Shown piece after piece: positions 26,463 to 35,367 of a DNA stretch of 64,000 bases. The translations under genes were made by a program, and so were the position numbers. Where the stretch lies: positions 124,001 through 188,000 of the forward strand of contig JAUIJE010000005.1 of the NCBI GenBank assembly GCA_030431455.1, given 5' to 3'. The notes under the pieces are model-generated. The model was given only the letters and a program-made list of their open reading frames with translations. It did no database searches and was not told the DNA's origin. The DNA is from a bacterium (GTDB lineage Bacteria; Myxococcota; UBA727; JAUIJE01). How positions within the stretch are numbered: position 1 is the first letter of the stretch; every line of letters starts with the position of its first letter.

Positions 26463-27220
26463 GCGCGGAGCGTCCCCCCGCGGACGACGTCGAGCCCGGG
26501 GCGCTGCCGCGCCACCTCCGGCGGGACACGATCCTCCTCGTGCTCACCGGGGCGTTCCTGCTCGCGCTGGTGGTGGCCAATGTCTTTGCGGCCTCGAAGA
26601 TCATCGTCGTGCCGCTGGGCTTTCACACCGTGTACCAGGCGGTGGGCATCATCGCCTATCCTGTGACATTCCTGGTCACCGACCTCATCAGCGAGCTCTA
26701 TGGCAAGGACGTGGCCAACCGGACGGTGTGGACCGGCTTTGTCATGAGCCTCGGGTTGGTGGTGTTCGTCGAGATCGGGCGGGCCATCCCCTCGGCCAGC
26801 CCTGAACAGCAGGCGGTGTTCACCACGTTTTTCCAGTCGACCACCCGGGCGGTGGCGGCGTCGATGCTCGCCTACCTCGTGGCCCAGCTCATCGACGTGC
26901 GGCTTTTCCATTTTTGGAAGCGGCTGACCCACGGCCGGCACCTCTGGTTGCGCAACAACGGCTCGACGGTGGGCAGCCAGATCGTCGACACCATCATCGT
27001 GACCACGGTGCTGTTTTGGGGCGCTCCCTCGCTGCGGGACGGGGGCCAGTCGGTGATGAGCGCGGAGGAAATTCTCTCGTTAATTCGGGATGGTGCGCTG
27101 TTTAAGGCCATCGTGGCGCTGGTCGACACCCCGCTGTTTTATCTCGGGGTGCATTTTCTGAGACCGCTCGTCGGGCCCTCCAAGAGACAGGAATCTGCGT
27201 CCGCGGGCCAATCCTTGTAG
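26459..27220 (+). CDS. Queuosine precursor transporter (YhhQ/QPTR family)
   Basis: A 253-residue membrane protein with about six helices. The pattern VVANVFAASKIIVVPLG, then YPVTFLVTDLISELYGKDVANRTVW, is the hallmark of the QPTR (formerly DUF165) family; QIVDTIIVTTVLFWGA is conserved too. The protein imports queuosine precursors such as preQ0 or preQ1. The ATG at 26459 overlaps the queD stop. Queuosine salvage and synthesis seem to be run from one transcript; queC and queE are not visible here. Confidence 0.9.
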   Translation: MSAERPPADDVEPGALPRHLRRDTILLVLTGAFLLALVVANVFAASKIIVVPLGFHTVYQAVGIIAYPVTFLVTDLISELYGKDVANRTVWTGFVMSLGLVVFVEIGRAIPSASPEQQAVFTTFFQSTTRAVAASMLAYLVAQLIDVRLFHFWKRLTHGRHLWLRNNGSTVGSQIVDTIIVTTVLFWGAPSLRDGGQSVMSAEEILSLIRDGALFKAIVALVDTPLFYLGVHFLRPLVGPSKRQESASAGQSL

Positions 27221-27263
27221 GATCCCGGACGACCCCGGCCCGACGGGAAGCGGAGCAAAACAG

Positions 27264-30200
27264 ATGCGCATCGAATGCGAACAGTGCAACGCGGTGTACA
27301 CCATCGACGACAAACTGATCAGCGACCGCGGCGTGCGGGCGCAATGCCCCCGCTGCGGCCACCAAAAGGTGGTGCAAAAGGGGGCGGCCGAGCCCCCGGC
27401 CGCGAGCAACCCGTTCGGCGGCGGCGGCGGCGGCGGCGGCGCGGCCAACCCGTTCGGCGGCGGCGGCGGCGGCGCGGCCAACCCGTTCGGCGGCGGCGGC
27501 GGCGCGGCCAACCCCTTCGGCGGCGGCGGCGGCGGCGCGACCAACCCGTTCGGTGGCGGCGGCACCGCCCCGGCCCAGGCGACCCCGATGGCAGACCCGT
27601 TCGGGGCCGCCACCCAGCCCGACCCGTTCGGCGGCCAGAGCACCGCCCCGGGCTTTGGCCAGATGGACCAGCCCTCGGACCCGTTCGGCGGGCCCCCGTC
27701 GGGGCCGGCCCCGGCGAGCGACCCCTTCGCGGCGGGCGGGGCCAGCCAAAACCCCTTCGCGGGGTCGGGCGCGACCAACCCCTTCGGGGCCGGCGGGGCC
27801 CCGGCCAGCGACCCCTTCGCCCAGGCCAGCGGCGGGGGGGCCACCGCTCCGGGCCCTGACCCCTTCGGGGGCGCGAGCGCCCCGGGCCCTGCCGCCGACC
27901 CATTCGGCGGGGCGAGCGCGGGGGGCGGCGATCCCTTCGCGGCCGGCGGGGCCCCGGCCTCGGGCAGCGACCCGTTCGCGGCCGCGCCGGGCTCAAGCCC
28001 GTTCGGCCCTGCCCCGTCGACCGACACGCCCTTGTCCGGGCCGCCCACGGCGGCGTCGGGGCCGGGTTTCGGCGCCGATGACGACCCCTTTGCGGGCATC
28101 GCGGTGGACGGCTCGTCGTCGGGACCGGCGATGCCCGCGTCGGACGATCCGTTCGCGGCGGTGGGCCTCGGCGACAGCGGCCCGAGCGCCTCGGCCGTGG
28201 CCGACAAGCTGTGGCGCGTGGAGGCCCCGGGCGGCAACTCCGACAACGTTCCCCTCGAGGAGCTGCGCGAGATGATCCGGGCCGGCACCGTGGGCGCGAC
28301 CGACCTCGCCGGGCCCCAGGGCGAGCCGCTGAAAATGGTGCGCGACAACCCCATGCTCGCGGTGTCGTTGCCCAAGGCCCAACCGTCGCGCGGCCCGGTC
28401 GCGCGTCCCCAAGGCGCGGGCGCCGCCGGCGGCGTGGGCCTCGGCGGCCTGCTCAAGCCCCTGCTGGTGGCCGGCCTCGTCGTCGCGGTGGGCGTGGGCG
28501 GCTATTACGCCTACCAGCAAAAGCCCAACCTGTTCGGCTCCAGCGTCGACAGCGGCGACAACCCGTTCCGGCGGGCGCTGTCGCAATGGACGCTGCAATT
28601 CCCCGACGTGGAGGGCACCAGCCAAGAGCAGGTCGTCGAGGGCCGGCGGTACATGCGCGCGGACACCGCGGTGGGGTACCGGCGCGCGGACGAACACTTC
28701 CGCAAAGCCCTCATCCTCGACCCGGGCAACGTCGACGCCATCGTCGGTTACGTCGAGAACTACGCCAACCTCCCGGGGGTCAAGTCCAAGGCCGATGCGC
28801 AGGGCATCCAGCTCGTCGAGGAAGGCATCGAATACGCCCTCAAACAACAACCCGAACACGCGGGTCTGCTCCGGGCCAAGGGCGCGTTCGCCCTCGCCCA
28901 GGATCACATCGAAGAGGCCCAGCGGGTGTTGCTGCGGTCCCAGAGCAAAAACCCCGAGGACATCGACACCACCTTGTTGCTCGCCCGCACCCACCTCGAC
29001 CGCGACGCCAACGAAGCGCTGCGCCTCATCGAGCAGGTCCAGCGCAAAGCCCCCGAGCTCAAGGCCGCCCTCCAGGTCGCGGGGGGCGCGCACCGGCGGC
29101 TGGGCAACTACAAAAAGGCCCGGGAGTTCTTGCGCAGCCGCTTGGAGTCCGACCCCGGCAATGTCCCTGCCCTGCGGGAGATGGCCCGGCTGGAGCTCGA
29201 CCTCGACAAGCCCCAGCGGGCGATCAACGCCCTGGTGGACCTGACCCGCGCCGATGAGCAGGACGTCGAGGCCCGGCTGCACATGGCCCAGATCCAGTAC
29301 CAACTGCTCGGCTACAACCAAAAGGCCGAACGGGAGCTGCGCTTCATCATCGACAACCTCGAGAAGGTCGCCGGCAGGCTCCTCCTCCCGGTCCAGATGC
29401 ATTACGCCTACCTGCTCAACCTGCGGGGCGAACGCGAGGAGGCCCTCAGCTATGCCCAAAAGGCCCTGGCCATCGACGACACCTGGGCCCCCGCCTTGGT
29501 GGTGCTGGCCCGCATCCTCCGGGACCAGGGCAAGCTCGACGACGCCAAGAAGCACCTCGAGCAGGCGGTGGCCTTGCTCCCCGAGACCCCCCAAGCGCTG
29601 TTCATGCCCACGGTGCGCACCCAGCTCGCCGACGTGCAAATCGGCCTAGGAGACAAAACCAACGCCAAGCGCAACTACTCCAAGGCCCTCGAGGACGACC
29701 CCAACCACATGCGCGGGTACCTTGGCCTCGCCACCGCCTACATCGCCGACGGCGAATCCACCCAGGCGGCCAACGTGATGCGGCGCGCGCTCAACTCCGA
29801 CCCGCGCTACAAGGCGGACCACCGGGCCCTCACCGACTTCCCCACCCCCACCAGCGACATTGTGGCCTACGCCAAGACCTACGACAAAGCCCGGCCCGGC
29901 TCGGGGGGGCGCGCCCTCAAGCTCTCCGGCGAAGGCATCGTGTGGTACCACGCGGACCAAATCAGCAAGGCCAAAGCCACCCTGCAAAAAGCCCTGTCCC
30001 TGGACAGCAAGAACCACGGCGCGTTGCTCTACATGGCCGTCATCGACATGGACGAGGACCGCTACAGCGCCGCCGCCCGGCGTTTGAAAAAAGCCGTCGA
30101 CTCCACCGCGGGCAGCCACGCCATCACCCACACCTACCTGGCCAAAGCCGAGCTCCGCACCGGCCGTCTGGTCGACGCTGAGCACCGGCTGGGGGACGTG

Positions 30201-30362
30201 CTCGACAACGACGCCAACTCCCTGGCCGGCCGCTATGCCCTGTCCCAGCTGCGCATCCGCCAGGACAAAAAGTCCGAGGCCGAAGACATGCTCCGCGCCC
30301 TGCTCAAAGAGGACCCCGACTACCGGCCGGTCAAGCGCTCGCTCGCGGTGCTCGATTCCTAG
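27264..30362 (+). CDS. MJ0042 zinc-finger / GYF-like / TPR membrane protein
   Basis: A 1032-residue protein. An N-terminal MJ0042 zinc finger (Cys5, Cys8, Cys28, Cys31) is followed by a Gly-rich low-complexity region with repeated NPFGGGG (about 48-100), Ala/Pro/Asp-Pro-Phe repeats to about 300, a GYF_2-like domain (about 314-370), one transmembrane helix (about 396-414), and at least a dozen TPR repeats to the C-terminus. The cytoplasmic head (zinc finger plus GYF) resembles that of GltJ/AgmX, the Myxococcus gliding-motility complex protein, and the TPR part recalls GltI. These are comparisons from memory; no other glt genes are nearby. It may be a polarity, motility or envelope scaffold. 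Confidence 0.75.
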   Translation: MRIECEQCNAVYTIDDKLISDRGVRAQCPRCGHQKVVQKGAAEPPAASNPFGGGGGGGGAANPFGGGGGGAANPFGGGGGAANPFGGGGGGATNPFGGGGTAPAQATPMADPFGAATQPDPFGGQSTAPGFGQMDQPSDPFGGPPSGPAPASDPFAAGGASQNPFAGSGATNPFGAGGAPASDPFAQASGGGATAPGPDPFGGASAPGPAADPFGGASAGGGDPFAAGGAPASGSDPFAAAPGSSPFGPAPSTDTPLSGPPTAASGPGFGADDDPFAGIAVDGSSSGPAMPASDDPFAAVGLGDSGPSASAVADKLWRVEAPGGNSDNVPLEELREMIRAGTVGATDLAGPQGEPLKMVRDNPMLAVSLPKAQPSRGPVARPQGAGAAGGVGLGGLLKPLLVAGLVVAVGVGGYYAYQQKPNLFGSSVDSGDNPFRRALSQWTLQFPDVEGTSQEQVVEGRRYMRADTAVGYRRADEHFRKALILDPGNVDAIVGYVENYANLPGVKSKADAQGIQLVEEGIEYALKQQPEHAGLLRAKGAFALAQDHIEEAQRVLLRSQSKNPEDIDTTLLLARTHLDRDANEALRLIEQVQRKAPELKAALQVAGGAHRRLGNYKKAREFLRSRLESDPGNVPALREMARLELDLDKPQRAINALVDLTRADEQDVEARLHMAQIQYQLLGYNQKAERELRFIIDNLEKVAGRLLLPVQMHYAYLLNLRGEREEALSYAQKALAIDDTWAPALVVLARILRDQGKLDDAKKHLEQAVALLPETPQALFMPTVRTQLADVQIGLGDKTNAKRNYSKALEDDPNHMRGYLGLATAYIADGESTQAANVMRRALNSDPRYKADHRALTDFPTPTSDIVAYAKTYDKARPGSGGRALKLSGEGIVWYHADQISKAKATLQKALSLDSKNHGALLYMAVIDMDEDRYSAAARRLKKAVDSTAGSHAITHTYLAKAELRTGRLVDAEHRLGDVLDNDANSLAGRYALSQLRIRQDKKSEAEDMLRALLKEDPDYRPVKRSLAVLDS
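27411..27560 (+). repeat. NPFGGGG-encoding GGC-rich repeats
   Basis: Five units each encode NPF followed by a run of Gly codons (mostly GGC), with unit lengths that vary through the Gly run. This is a low-complexity linker rather than a mobile repeat. Confidence 0.8.
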
Positions 30363-30400
30363 AGCGGGTCTCCCTCCTGCCCCAGCGGCCGCGGCCAACC

Positions 30401-32233
30401 CTACTGCTTGGCCTTGATGCGGGTGGTGCGGCCCTCGACGATGGTCACCCGCCGGGTCTCGGAGACCGCCCCATTGGGCAACACCAGCTCGACGGTGTGC
30501 GCGCCGGTGGCCAGCCGGTGGTTGAACAGCGGCGTGCCCCCGATGTCGCGTTTGTCGACCAGCACCCGAAAGTTGTCCGTGGCCGCCACCGAGAGCCGCC
30601 CGTAGGTCTCGTCTTTTTTGACCACCTGCGGGACCGCAGACGCGTCCCGGACGGCTTCGCGCGTGTCGTCGGGGGCACCGGTCGCGGGGGGCCCGCCCGC
30701 GGGCGCATCGTCGCGGGAGGCGGTCCGCGGCTTGCTTTTGGCCGGCCGGCGCCGCTTTGGGGCGTGTGTCGTCCCGCCCCCCCGCGCGGGCTCGTCGTCG
30801 GACACCACCCTGCCCGCGTCCTCCGCGTCGCCTGCGTCCGGGCCTGCGCCCACGGGGGGCGCGGGGGGATCGGCGGCGGGCGGCTCCGCCACGTGCGCCA
30901 CCGGCGGCACCGGCTCGTCGTCGGCGGCCGCATCGAACACCCCGCTCGCCCACAGCCCCAGCCCCATGAGCCCGGCGACAACCAAGGCAAGGACCGCCGC
31001 CACCGGGCCCCGCCGGCGTTCGCCGAAGGCCAGGTCCTCGACGTCTTGGGTCCCGAACACCTTGGTCGCCGCCGCGGGCGCGGCCGCGGCGGTCCCGTCA
31101 AACGTGTCGGTGGGCGCCCCGGCCGCGAACAGCGCGGTGTCGGCGGTCTCGTCCGACGCGAGGACCATGGTCTGCCGGGGGGGTTTTAGCGCCGCGGTCC
31201 CGGCCACCGCCGAGCCGGTGTCGGCGAGCACCGCGGTGTGCGCGCCCGGCGGCCGCGGGTCGGCCCGGGTGGGCAACGACGCGGTGGCGTGGGGGGCTTT
31301 GTCGTCGGCCGCGCGCAGTGACCGCACGAAGTCGCCGAGCGCGCCTTCTCCGGTCTTGCCCGCGTAGCGCGCGAGCACGCTGTCGAGGGCGCGGGCCATC
31401 GCGTCGGCATTTTTGAACCGGTGGGCGGGGTCTTTGGCCAGGGCCCCGGCGAGGATGTCGTCGAGGGCGGGATCGATGTCGTCGAACTCGCCCGCCACCG
31501 GGGGCACGGCCATCTCCACCGCGAGCCGAATGGACTCATAGACATTGTCGCGCATGAACAGCGGCCGCTGGGCCAGCAACTCGTAGAGCACAATCCCGAG
31601 CTGAAAGATGTCGGTGCGGGCGTCGAGGTCCTCGCCCCGGGCCTGCTCGGGGGCCATGTAGCCGGGCTTGCCCCGGACCACGCCGATCTGGGTTTGGTTC
31701 TGGCGGGCGGTGTGTTTGGCGATGCCGAAGTCGATGAGCTTGGTGCTGCCGGTCTCGGTGACGATGAGGTTCTGCGGGCTGACGTCCCGGTGCACGACGT
31801 GCAGCCGCTGGCCCTGATCGTCGGTGAGGGCGTGGGCGTGGTGAAGCCCCCGGGCGGCGTGGGCCACAATGAGAGTGGACAGCGCGGGGGGAATGCGCAG
31901 GCGGTGTTCGCGGCAGAGCTGTTGGATGCGCTCGACGCTCAGGCCGTCGACGTACTCCATGACCAGGTAGAGCACGTCGTGGTCCTCGCCGAAGTCGAAG
32001 ACCTGACACAGATGCGGGTGGTTCATGCGGGCCACGAGCTTGGCCTCGTCAAAAAACAGCGTGCGGTAGTCCTCGTTGGCCCCGAACTGGGGCAGCACGA
32101 CCTTGATCGCGACGCGCTTTTCAAAGCCCCCGGCCGATTTGCGGGTGCCGAGCAGGATCGCCCCCATGCCCCCCTGCGAGAGCTTGCGCTCGACGGTGTA
32201 GCCACCGATGGAGGGGGGAATCTGCAGCTGCAT
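30401..32233 (-). CDS. Membrane Ser/Thr protein kinase with PEGA domain
   Basis: A 610-residue protein. The kinase domain (about 10-285) has the glycine loop LSQGGMGAIL, the catalytic Lys44 (VAIKVVLP), HRDVSPQN with the catalytic Asp, DFGIAKH, and GYMAPEQ. An Ala/Pro-rich juxtamembrane segment follows, with Thr-rich sites that may be autophosphorylated. Next come one transmembrane helix (about 408-430), a Pro/Asp spacer, and a C-terminal PEGA domain (TYGRLSVAATDNFRVLVDKR). PEGA domains bind carbohydrate or surface ligands, so this is probably a sensor kinase. It is convergent with the TPR protein. Confidence 0.93.
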   Translation of the reverse strand: MQLQIPPSIGGYTVERKLSQGGMGAILLGTRKSAGGFEKRVAIKVVLPQFGANEDYRTLFFDEAKLVARMNHPHLCQVFDFGEDHDVLYLVMEYVDGLSVERIQQLCREHRLRIPPALSTLIVAHAARGLHHAHALTDDQGQRLHVVHRDVSPQNLIVTETGSTKLIDFGIAKHTARQNQTQIGVVRGKPGYMAPEQARGEDLDARTDIFQLGIVLYELLAQRPLFMRDNVYESIRLAVEMAVPPVAGEFDDIDPALDDILAGALAKDPAHRFKNADAMARALDSVLARYAGKTGEGALGDFVRSLRAADDKAPHATASLPTRADPRPPGAHTAVLADTGSAVAGTAALKPPRQTMVLASDETADTALFAAGAPTDTFDGTAAAAPAAATKVFGTQDVEDLAFGERRRGPVAAVLALVVAGLMGLGLWASGVFDAAADDEPVPPVAHVAEPPAADPPAPPVGAGPDAGDAEDAGRVVSDDEPARGGGTTHAPKRRRPAKSKPRTASRDDAPAGGPPATGAPDDTREAVRDASAVPQVVKKDETYGRLSVAATDNFRVLVDKRDIGGTPLFNHRLATGAHTVELVLPNGAVSETRRVTIVEGRTTRIKAKQ

Positions 32234-32375
32234 CGAACGATGTTAGCCAAAGCCTCCGCTGATTTGGAGAGCGCGCGCGCACGGCCCGTGGCCCGGCCCC
32301 GGTCAGGCCGCGGGCCCCGACCGCCCAGAAGGCCGACGCGCCCTTTCCCCCGAGGCGCGCGGCCCAGGCACGTGC

Positions 32376-33257
32376 TCAGAGGTTGCCGCAGTCGTACAGC
32401 AGCTCGTCGGCCGAATCGATGGTTCCATCGGAGAACCAATCGTAGCGCCGCTCGGTCTCCACGCCCCCTTCGAGCTCGTGGAGGGTCGTCAGGATCAGCA
32501 GCGCGTCCTCGTGCGTCTCCACCACGCGTCCTTCTTGGTTGCGAACCCAACGATACGACGCTGATGGCGCCGCCTCACCATCGCGCTGCCACTCGATGTG
32601 GTCGATCCCGTGGTCGTCGTAACCGTACGTTGCGTGCCGGCGGCCGATGACTTCTCCGGCGCTCAGGGTCTCGACGTCGATGCCATCGACAAGGCCCTCG
32701 TCGCTGTAGTGCACGATCGCCTCTTCGTACGGGTGCTCGCCGAACCACACGTCGATGCCCACGATGCGCCCGTCCTCCCATTGGTACTCTTTGGACGCGC
32801 GGCTTTCGGCCTGGGTGATGACCTGCCGAACGAGCTGACCCGCGTCGTACTCATACGCAAACCCCAGATGGTCCTCGTCTTCCCCGGCGAAATAGTGGCG
32901 ATGAGAGGACAACTGCCCGGCGTCGTCGTAGGTCCAGGTCCAGCGCTGCAAGACCTTGCCCTCTCCGTCCGCCTGGGCGCCCACGTACCGTTGGACCGAT
33001 TCGATCCGGCGCCCCGCGTCGTCGAACCGATGCGTGGTCAACCGCTGGAGCTCGTCGAACTCACCGCTGTACTCCCGCCGACCGCAGGGACCGTCTGTGC
33101 CCACCGCGATGGGCAGCTCAAGCCAAGGACCGTAGCGCCCCGACAGAAGCTCCGGTTGCTCCCCGGCGCGGTCCACCACAAAGATGGACGACGGGCCGCA
33201 GGCGACAAGCACCGGCCACAACATCAACGACGACAGGGTCAACCTCATTCGACACAT
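32376..33257 (-). CDS. Lipoprotein with YD/RHS-like repeats
   Basis: A 293-residue protein. Two adjacent ATGs (33260 and 33257) sit just after GGAGG; the second is better spaced and gives a lipoprotein signal ending LWPVLVAC. The mature part is Tyr/Asp/Gly-rich, with repeated YDDAG-type motifs (YDDAGQLSS, YEYDAGQLV, YGYDDHGI), the pattern of YD/RHS repeats. RHS repeats usually form shells or carbohydrate-binding surfaces; a stand-alone lipoprotein form is unusual. No toxin domain is seen at the C-terminus (ends LLYDCGNL). Base composition is somewhat less GC-rich than its neighbours. Confidence 0.65.
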   Translation of the reverse strand: MCRMRLTLSSLMLWPVLVACGPSSIFVVDRAGEQPELLSGRYGPWLELPIAVGTDGPCGRREYSGEFDELQRLTTHRFDDAGRRIESVQRYVGAQADGEGKVLQRWTWTYDDAGQLSSHRHYFAGEDEDHLGFAYEYDAGQLVRQVITQAESRASKEYQWEDGRIVGIDVWFGEHPYEEAIVHYSDEGLVDGIDVETLSAGEVIGRRHATYGYDDHGIDHIEWQRDGEAAPSASYRWVRNQEGRVVETHEDALLILTTLHELEGGVETERRYDWFSDGTIDSADELLYDCGNL

Positions 33258-33470
33258 CATTCGCCTCCGAGGTCCGCACCGTGGCGCGTGGGCCGCGACC
33301 GACAACGAAAAGGACCTAAATCCTCCCGACACAACCTGACAGTTCTCCGCGCGACGTGGGCGCGTGCGCCCCGCTCCTCGCGTGCCCGGCCCCGGACAGA
33401 TCAGACGCTTGCGTTGCCTGCCGCGCGACTTACCGTGCACCCTACGCCCACAACATCGCTGGAGACCTGA

Positions 33471-35162
33471 GTGAAGAACGTCGCTGCTTCCAAATGCCGC
33501 TGTGTCTTCGCCGCCGCCCTCTTGGGCGGCGCGCTGTGTGTGTGGGCCGGGGCCAACCCGGCGATGGCGCGCCCCGGTGGCGGCCAATCCTACGCGGGCT
33601 CGTCGAGCAGCGGGTCGTACTCGAGCAGCTCAAGTTCCAGCTCGAGCTCGAGCTACGCGAGCGGATCGGTGTCATCGGGCGGGGGCGGCGGCGAGCGGGC
33701 GCCGGCCGACCCGGTGGTGTTGCTGTTCGCCCTGGTGGTGCTCGGGGCCCTGATGGTCGTGATGGTGATCAACGGGCGCAAAACCGCCAAGCAACGGGCC
33801 GCGCAACAGGCCCGCGACACCGGCCTGCCCCCCGATGTGTTCGCGACCCTGGCCCGCCAGGCCGGCCTCCTCATGCCCTCGCTCGACGGCGCGCGCGCCA
33901 CCGCCCGCGACGAGGTCTCGTCCAAGCTCTCCGCCGTGCGCGACATCGACCCGGGCTTTTCCCGGCCGGTGTTCGATGACTTTGTGCACGCGCTGTTCGT
34001 GAAGGCCCACGAGGCACGGGGCGACGGCCGGCTCGACAAGCTCGCGATCTATCTCGACCCCCACGCCCGGGCGGGCCTGGCCTCGCGCGGACCGCGGGGC
34101 CGGGCGGGGGCCGGCGCGGGCGGGGGGGCCCGGCTGTTCATGGCCGGGCCGGGCACGGCAGACACAGAGACATTGCCGGTGCGCGACGTGCGCGGGGTGA
34201 TCGTCGGCGCCCAACGGATTTGCCGCGTGCGGGTGGACCCCACCTTGGGCCTCACCACCGTCGCGGTGGCGTTCGAGGCCAACTACACCGAACAGACCGA
34301 TGGCGGGGCGCAGAACCAATACGTCGAGGAGCTCTGGATCTTTCAACGCCACAACGACGTGCGCTCCCCCGCCCCCGACGACATGTCCGTCCACCGCTGC
34401 CCGAGCTGCGGGGCCGGCCAAGAGCAGTCCGGCGATGGCGCCTGCGCCTACTGTGGCAAGCGGATCGACACCGGCGCGTTCTCGTGGGTGGTCAAGGCCG
34501 CCCTCGAACTGCGGCGCTCGCCTCGTCCGCCCCAGCTCACCGGCGACGTGCCCGAGCACGGGACCGAGGACCCCACCATCGTTCACCCCCACGCGATGAC
34601 CCGGCTGGCCGCGCTCAAGGACCGCGACCCGGCGTTCGACTACCTGGCGTTCCAAGACCGGGTGCGGCTCGTCTACCACGGCCTCAACCTGGCCTGGACC
34701 GGCCGACGCTGGGAAAAGGCCCGCCCCTACCTCACCAACGAGCAGTTCGGCGCCCAACGTTATTGGATCGATGAGTATCTGCGACAAGGCCTCACCAACC
34801 ACATGGACGAGGCCACCGTGACCCGCATCGAGGTCGCCAAAGTGGAATCGGACCAGTACTTTGACGCCATCACCGTGCGTGTGCACGCCCACGCCAAGGA
34901 CTTCACCACCGACGACAAGACCGGCGCGATCGTGAGCGGGGGCAACCTCTACCCCCGGCACTACACGGAGTATTGGACGTTCATTCGTCGATCCGGCGTG
35001 GCCCAACCCACCACCACCACCGAGAGCTGCCCCAGCTGCGGCGCGGGCCTCGACGACATCACCATGGCCGGGGAGTGCGCGCACTGCGGCGCGACCATCA
35101 CCAAGGGCGCGTTCGACTGGGTGCTCTCACGCATCGAACAAGACGAGGCGTACCGGGGCTGA
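33471..35162 (+). CDS. Membrane protein with two Tim44-like regions and two zinc ribbons
   Basis: A 563-residue protein starting at a GTG with GGAG upstream. A signal-like N-terminus (1-34) is followed by a Ser/Gly tract (about 42-70), one transmembrane helix (about 82-103), and a duplicated unit: a Tim44-like domain (about 105-300 and 365-515), each followed by a zinc ribbon (Cys310 and Cys313 of CPSCGAG with CAYCGK; Cys520 of CPSCGAG with CAHCGA). Tim44-like domains bind lipids or act in import channels. The duplication with a ribbon after each copy is not a standard architecture I know. If the N-terminus is an uncleaved signal, the domains face the cytoplasm. Confidence 0.65.
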   Translation: MKNVAASKCRCVFAAALLGGALCVWAGANPAMARPGGGQSYAGSSSSGSYSSSSSSSSSSSYASGSVSSGGGGGERAPADPVVLLFALVVLGALMVVMVINGRKTAKQRAAQQARDTGLPPDVFATLARQAGLLMPSLDGARATARDEVSSKLSAVRDIDPGFSRPVFDDFVHALFVKAHEARGDGRLDKLAIYLDPHARAGLASRGPRGRAGAGAGGGARLFMAGPGTADTETLPVRDVRGVIVGAQRICRVRVDPTLGLTTVAVAFEANYTEQTDGGAQNQYVEELWIFQRHNDVRSPAPDDMSVHRCPSCGAGQEQSGDGACAYCGKRIDTGAFSWVVKAALELRRSPRPPQLTGDVPEHGTEDPTIVHPHAMTRLAALKDRDPAFDYLAFQDRVRLVYHGLNLAWTGRRWEKARPYLTNEQFGAQRYWIDEYLRQGLTNHMDEATVTRIEVAKVESDQYFDAITVRVHAHAKDFTTDDKTGAIVSGGNLYPRHYTEYWTFIRRSGVAQPTTTTESCPSCGAGLDDITMAGECAHCGATITKGAFDWVLSRIEQDEAYRG

Positions 35163-35367
35163 GCCGGATCGCCTTGTCTTTCGGCGCCAAACCAGGTTCG
35201 TCCCACCCCAGGGTGTGACGAGGTTCGTGGCCCGGTCCGTACACCGTTCAAACGCTCAACATTCAGCGGCCCGACTCGGCGCGCTTGACCGGCAGACGTC
35301 GGATACACACGACCACATCGGCCCACATCTCGTGGGCGGCGGGCCTGGCCGTGCCCATGGAGACCCA

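Noticed and set aside
32234-32375. Gap between the PEGA kinase and the YD lipoprotein
   Set aside because: GC-rich with no gene, terminator or clear promoter that I can defend.
35163-35367. Gap before the secreted GD protein tested for a tRNA, small RNA or longer N-terminus
   Set aside because: No cloverleaf or strong hairpin seen; the in-frame extension lacks a signal peptide and ribosome-binding site.
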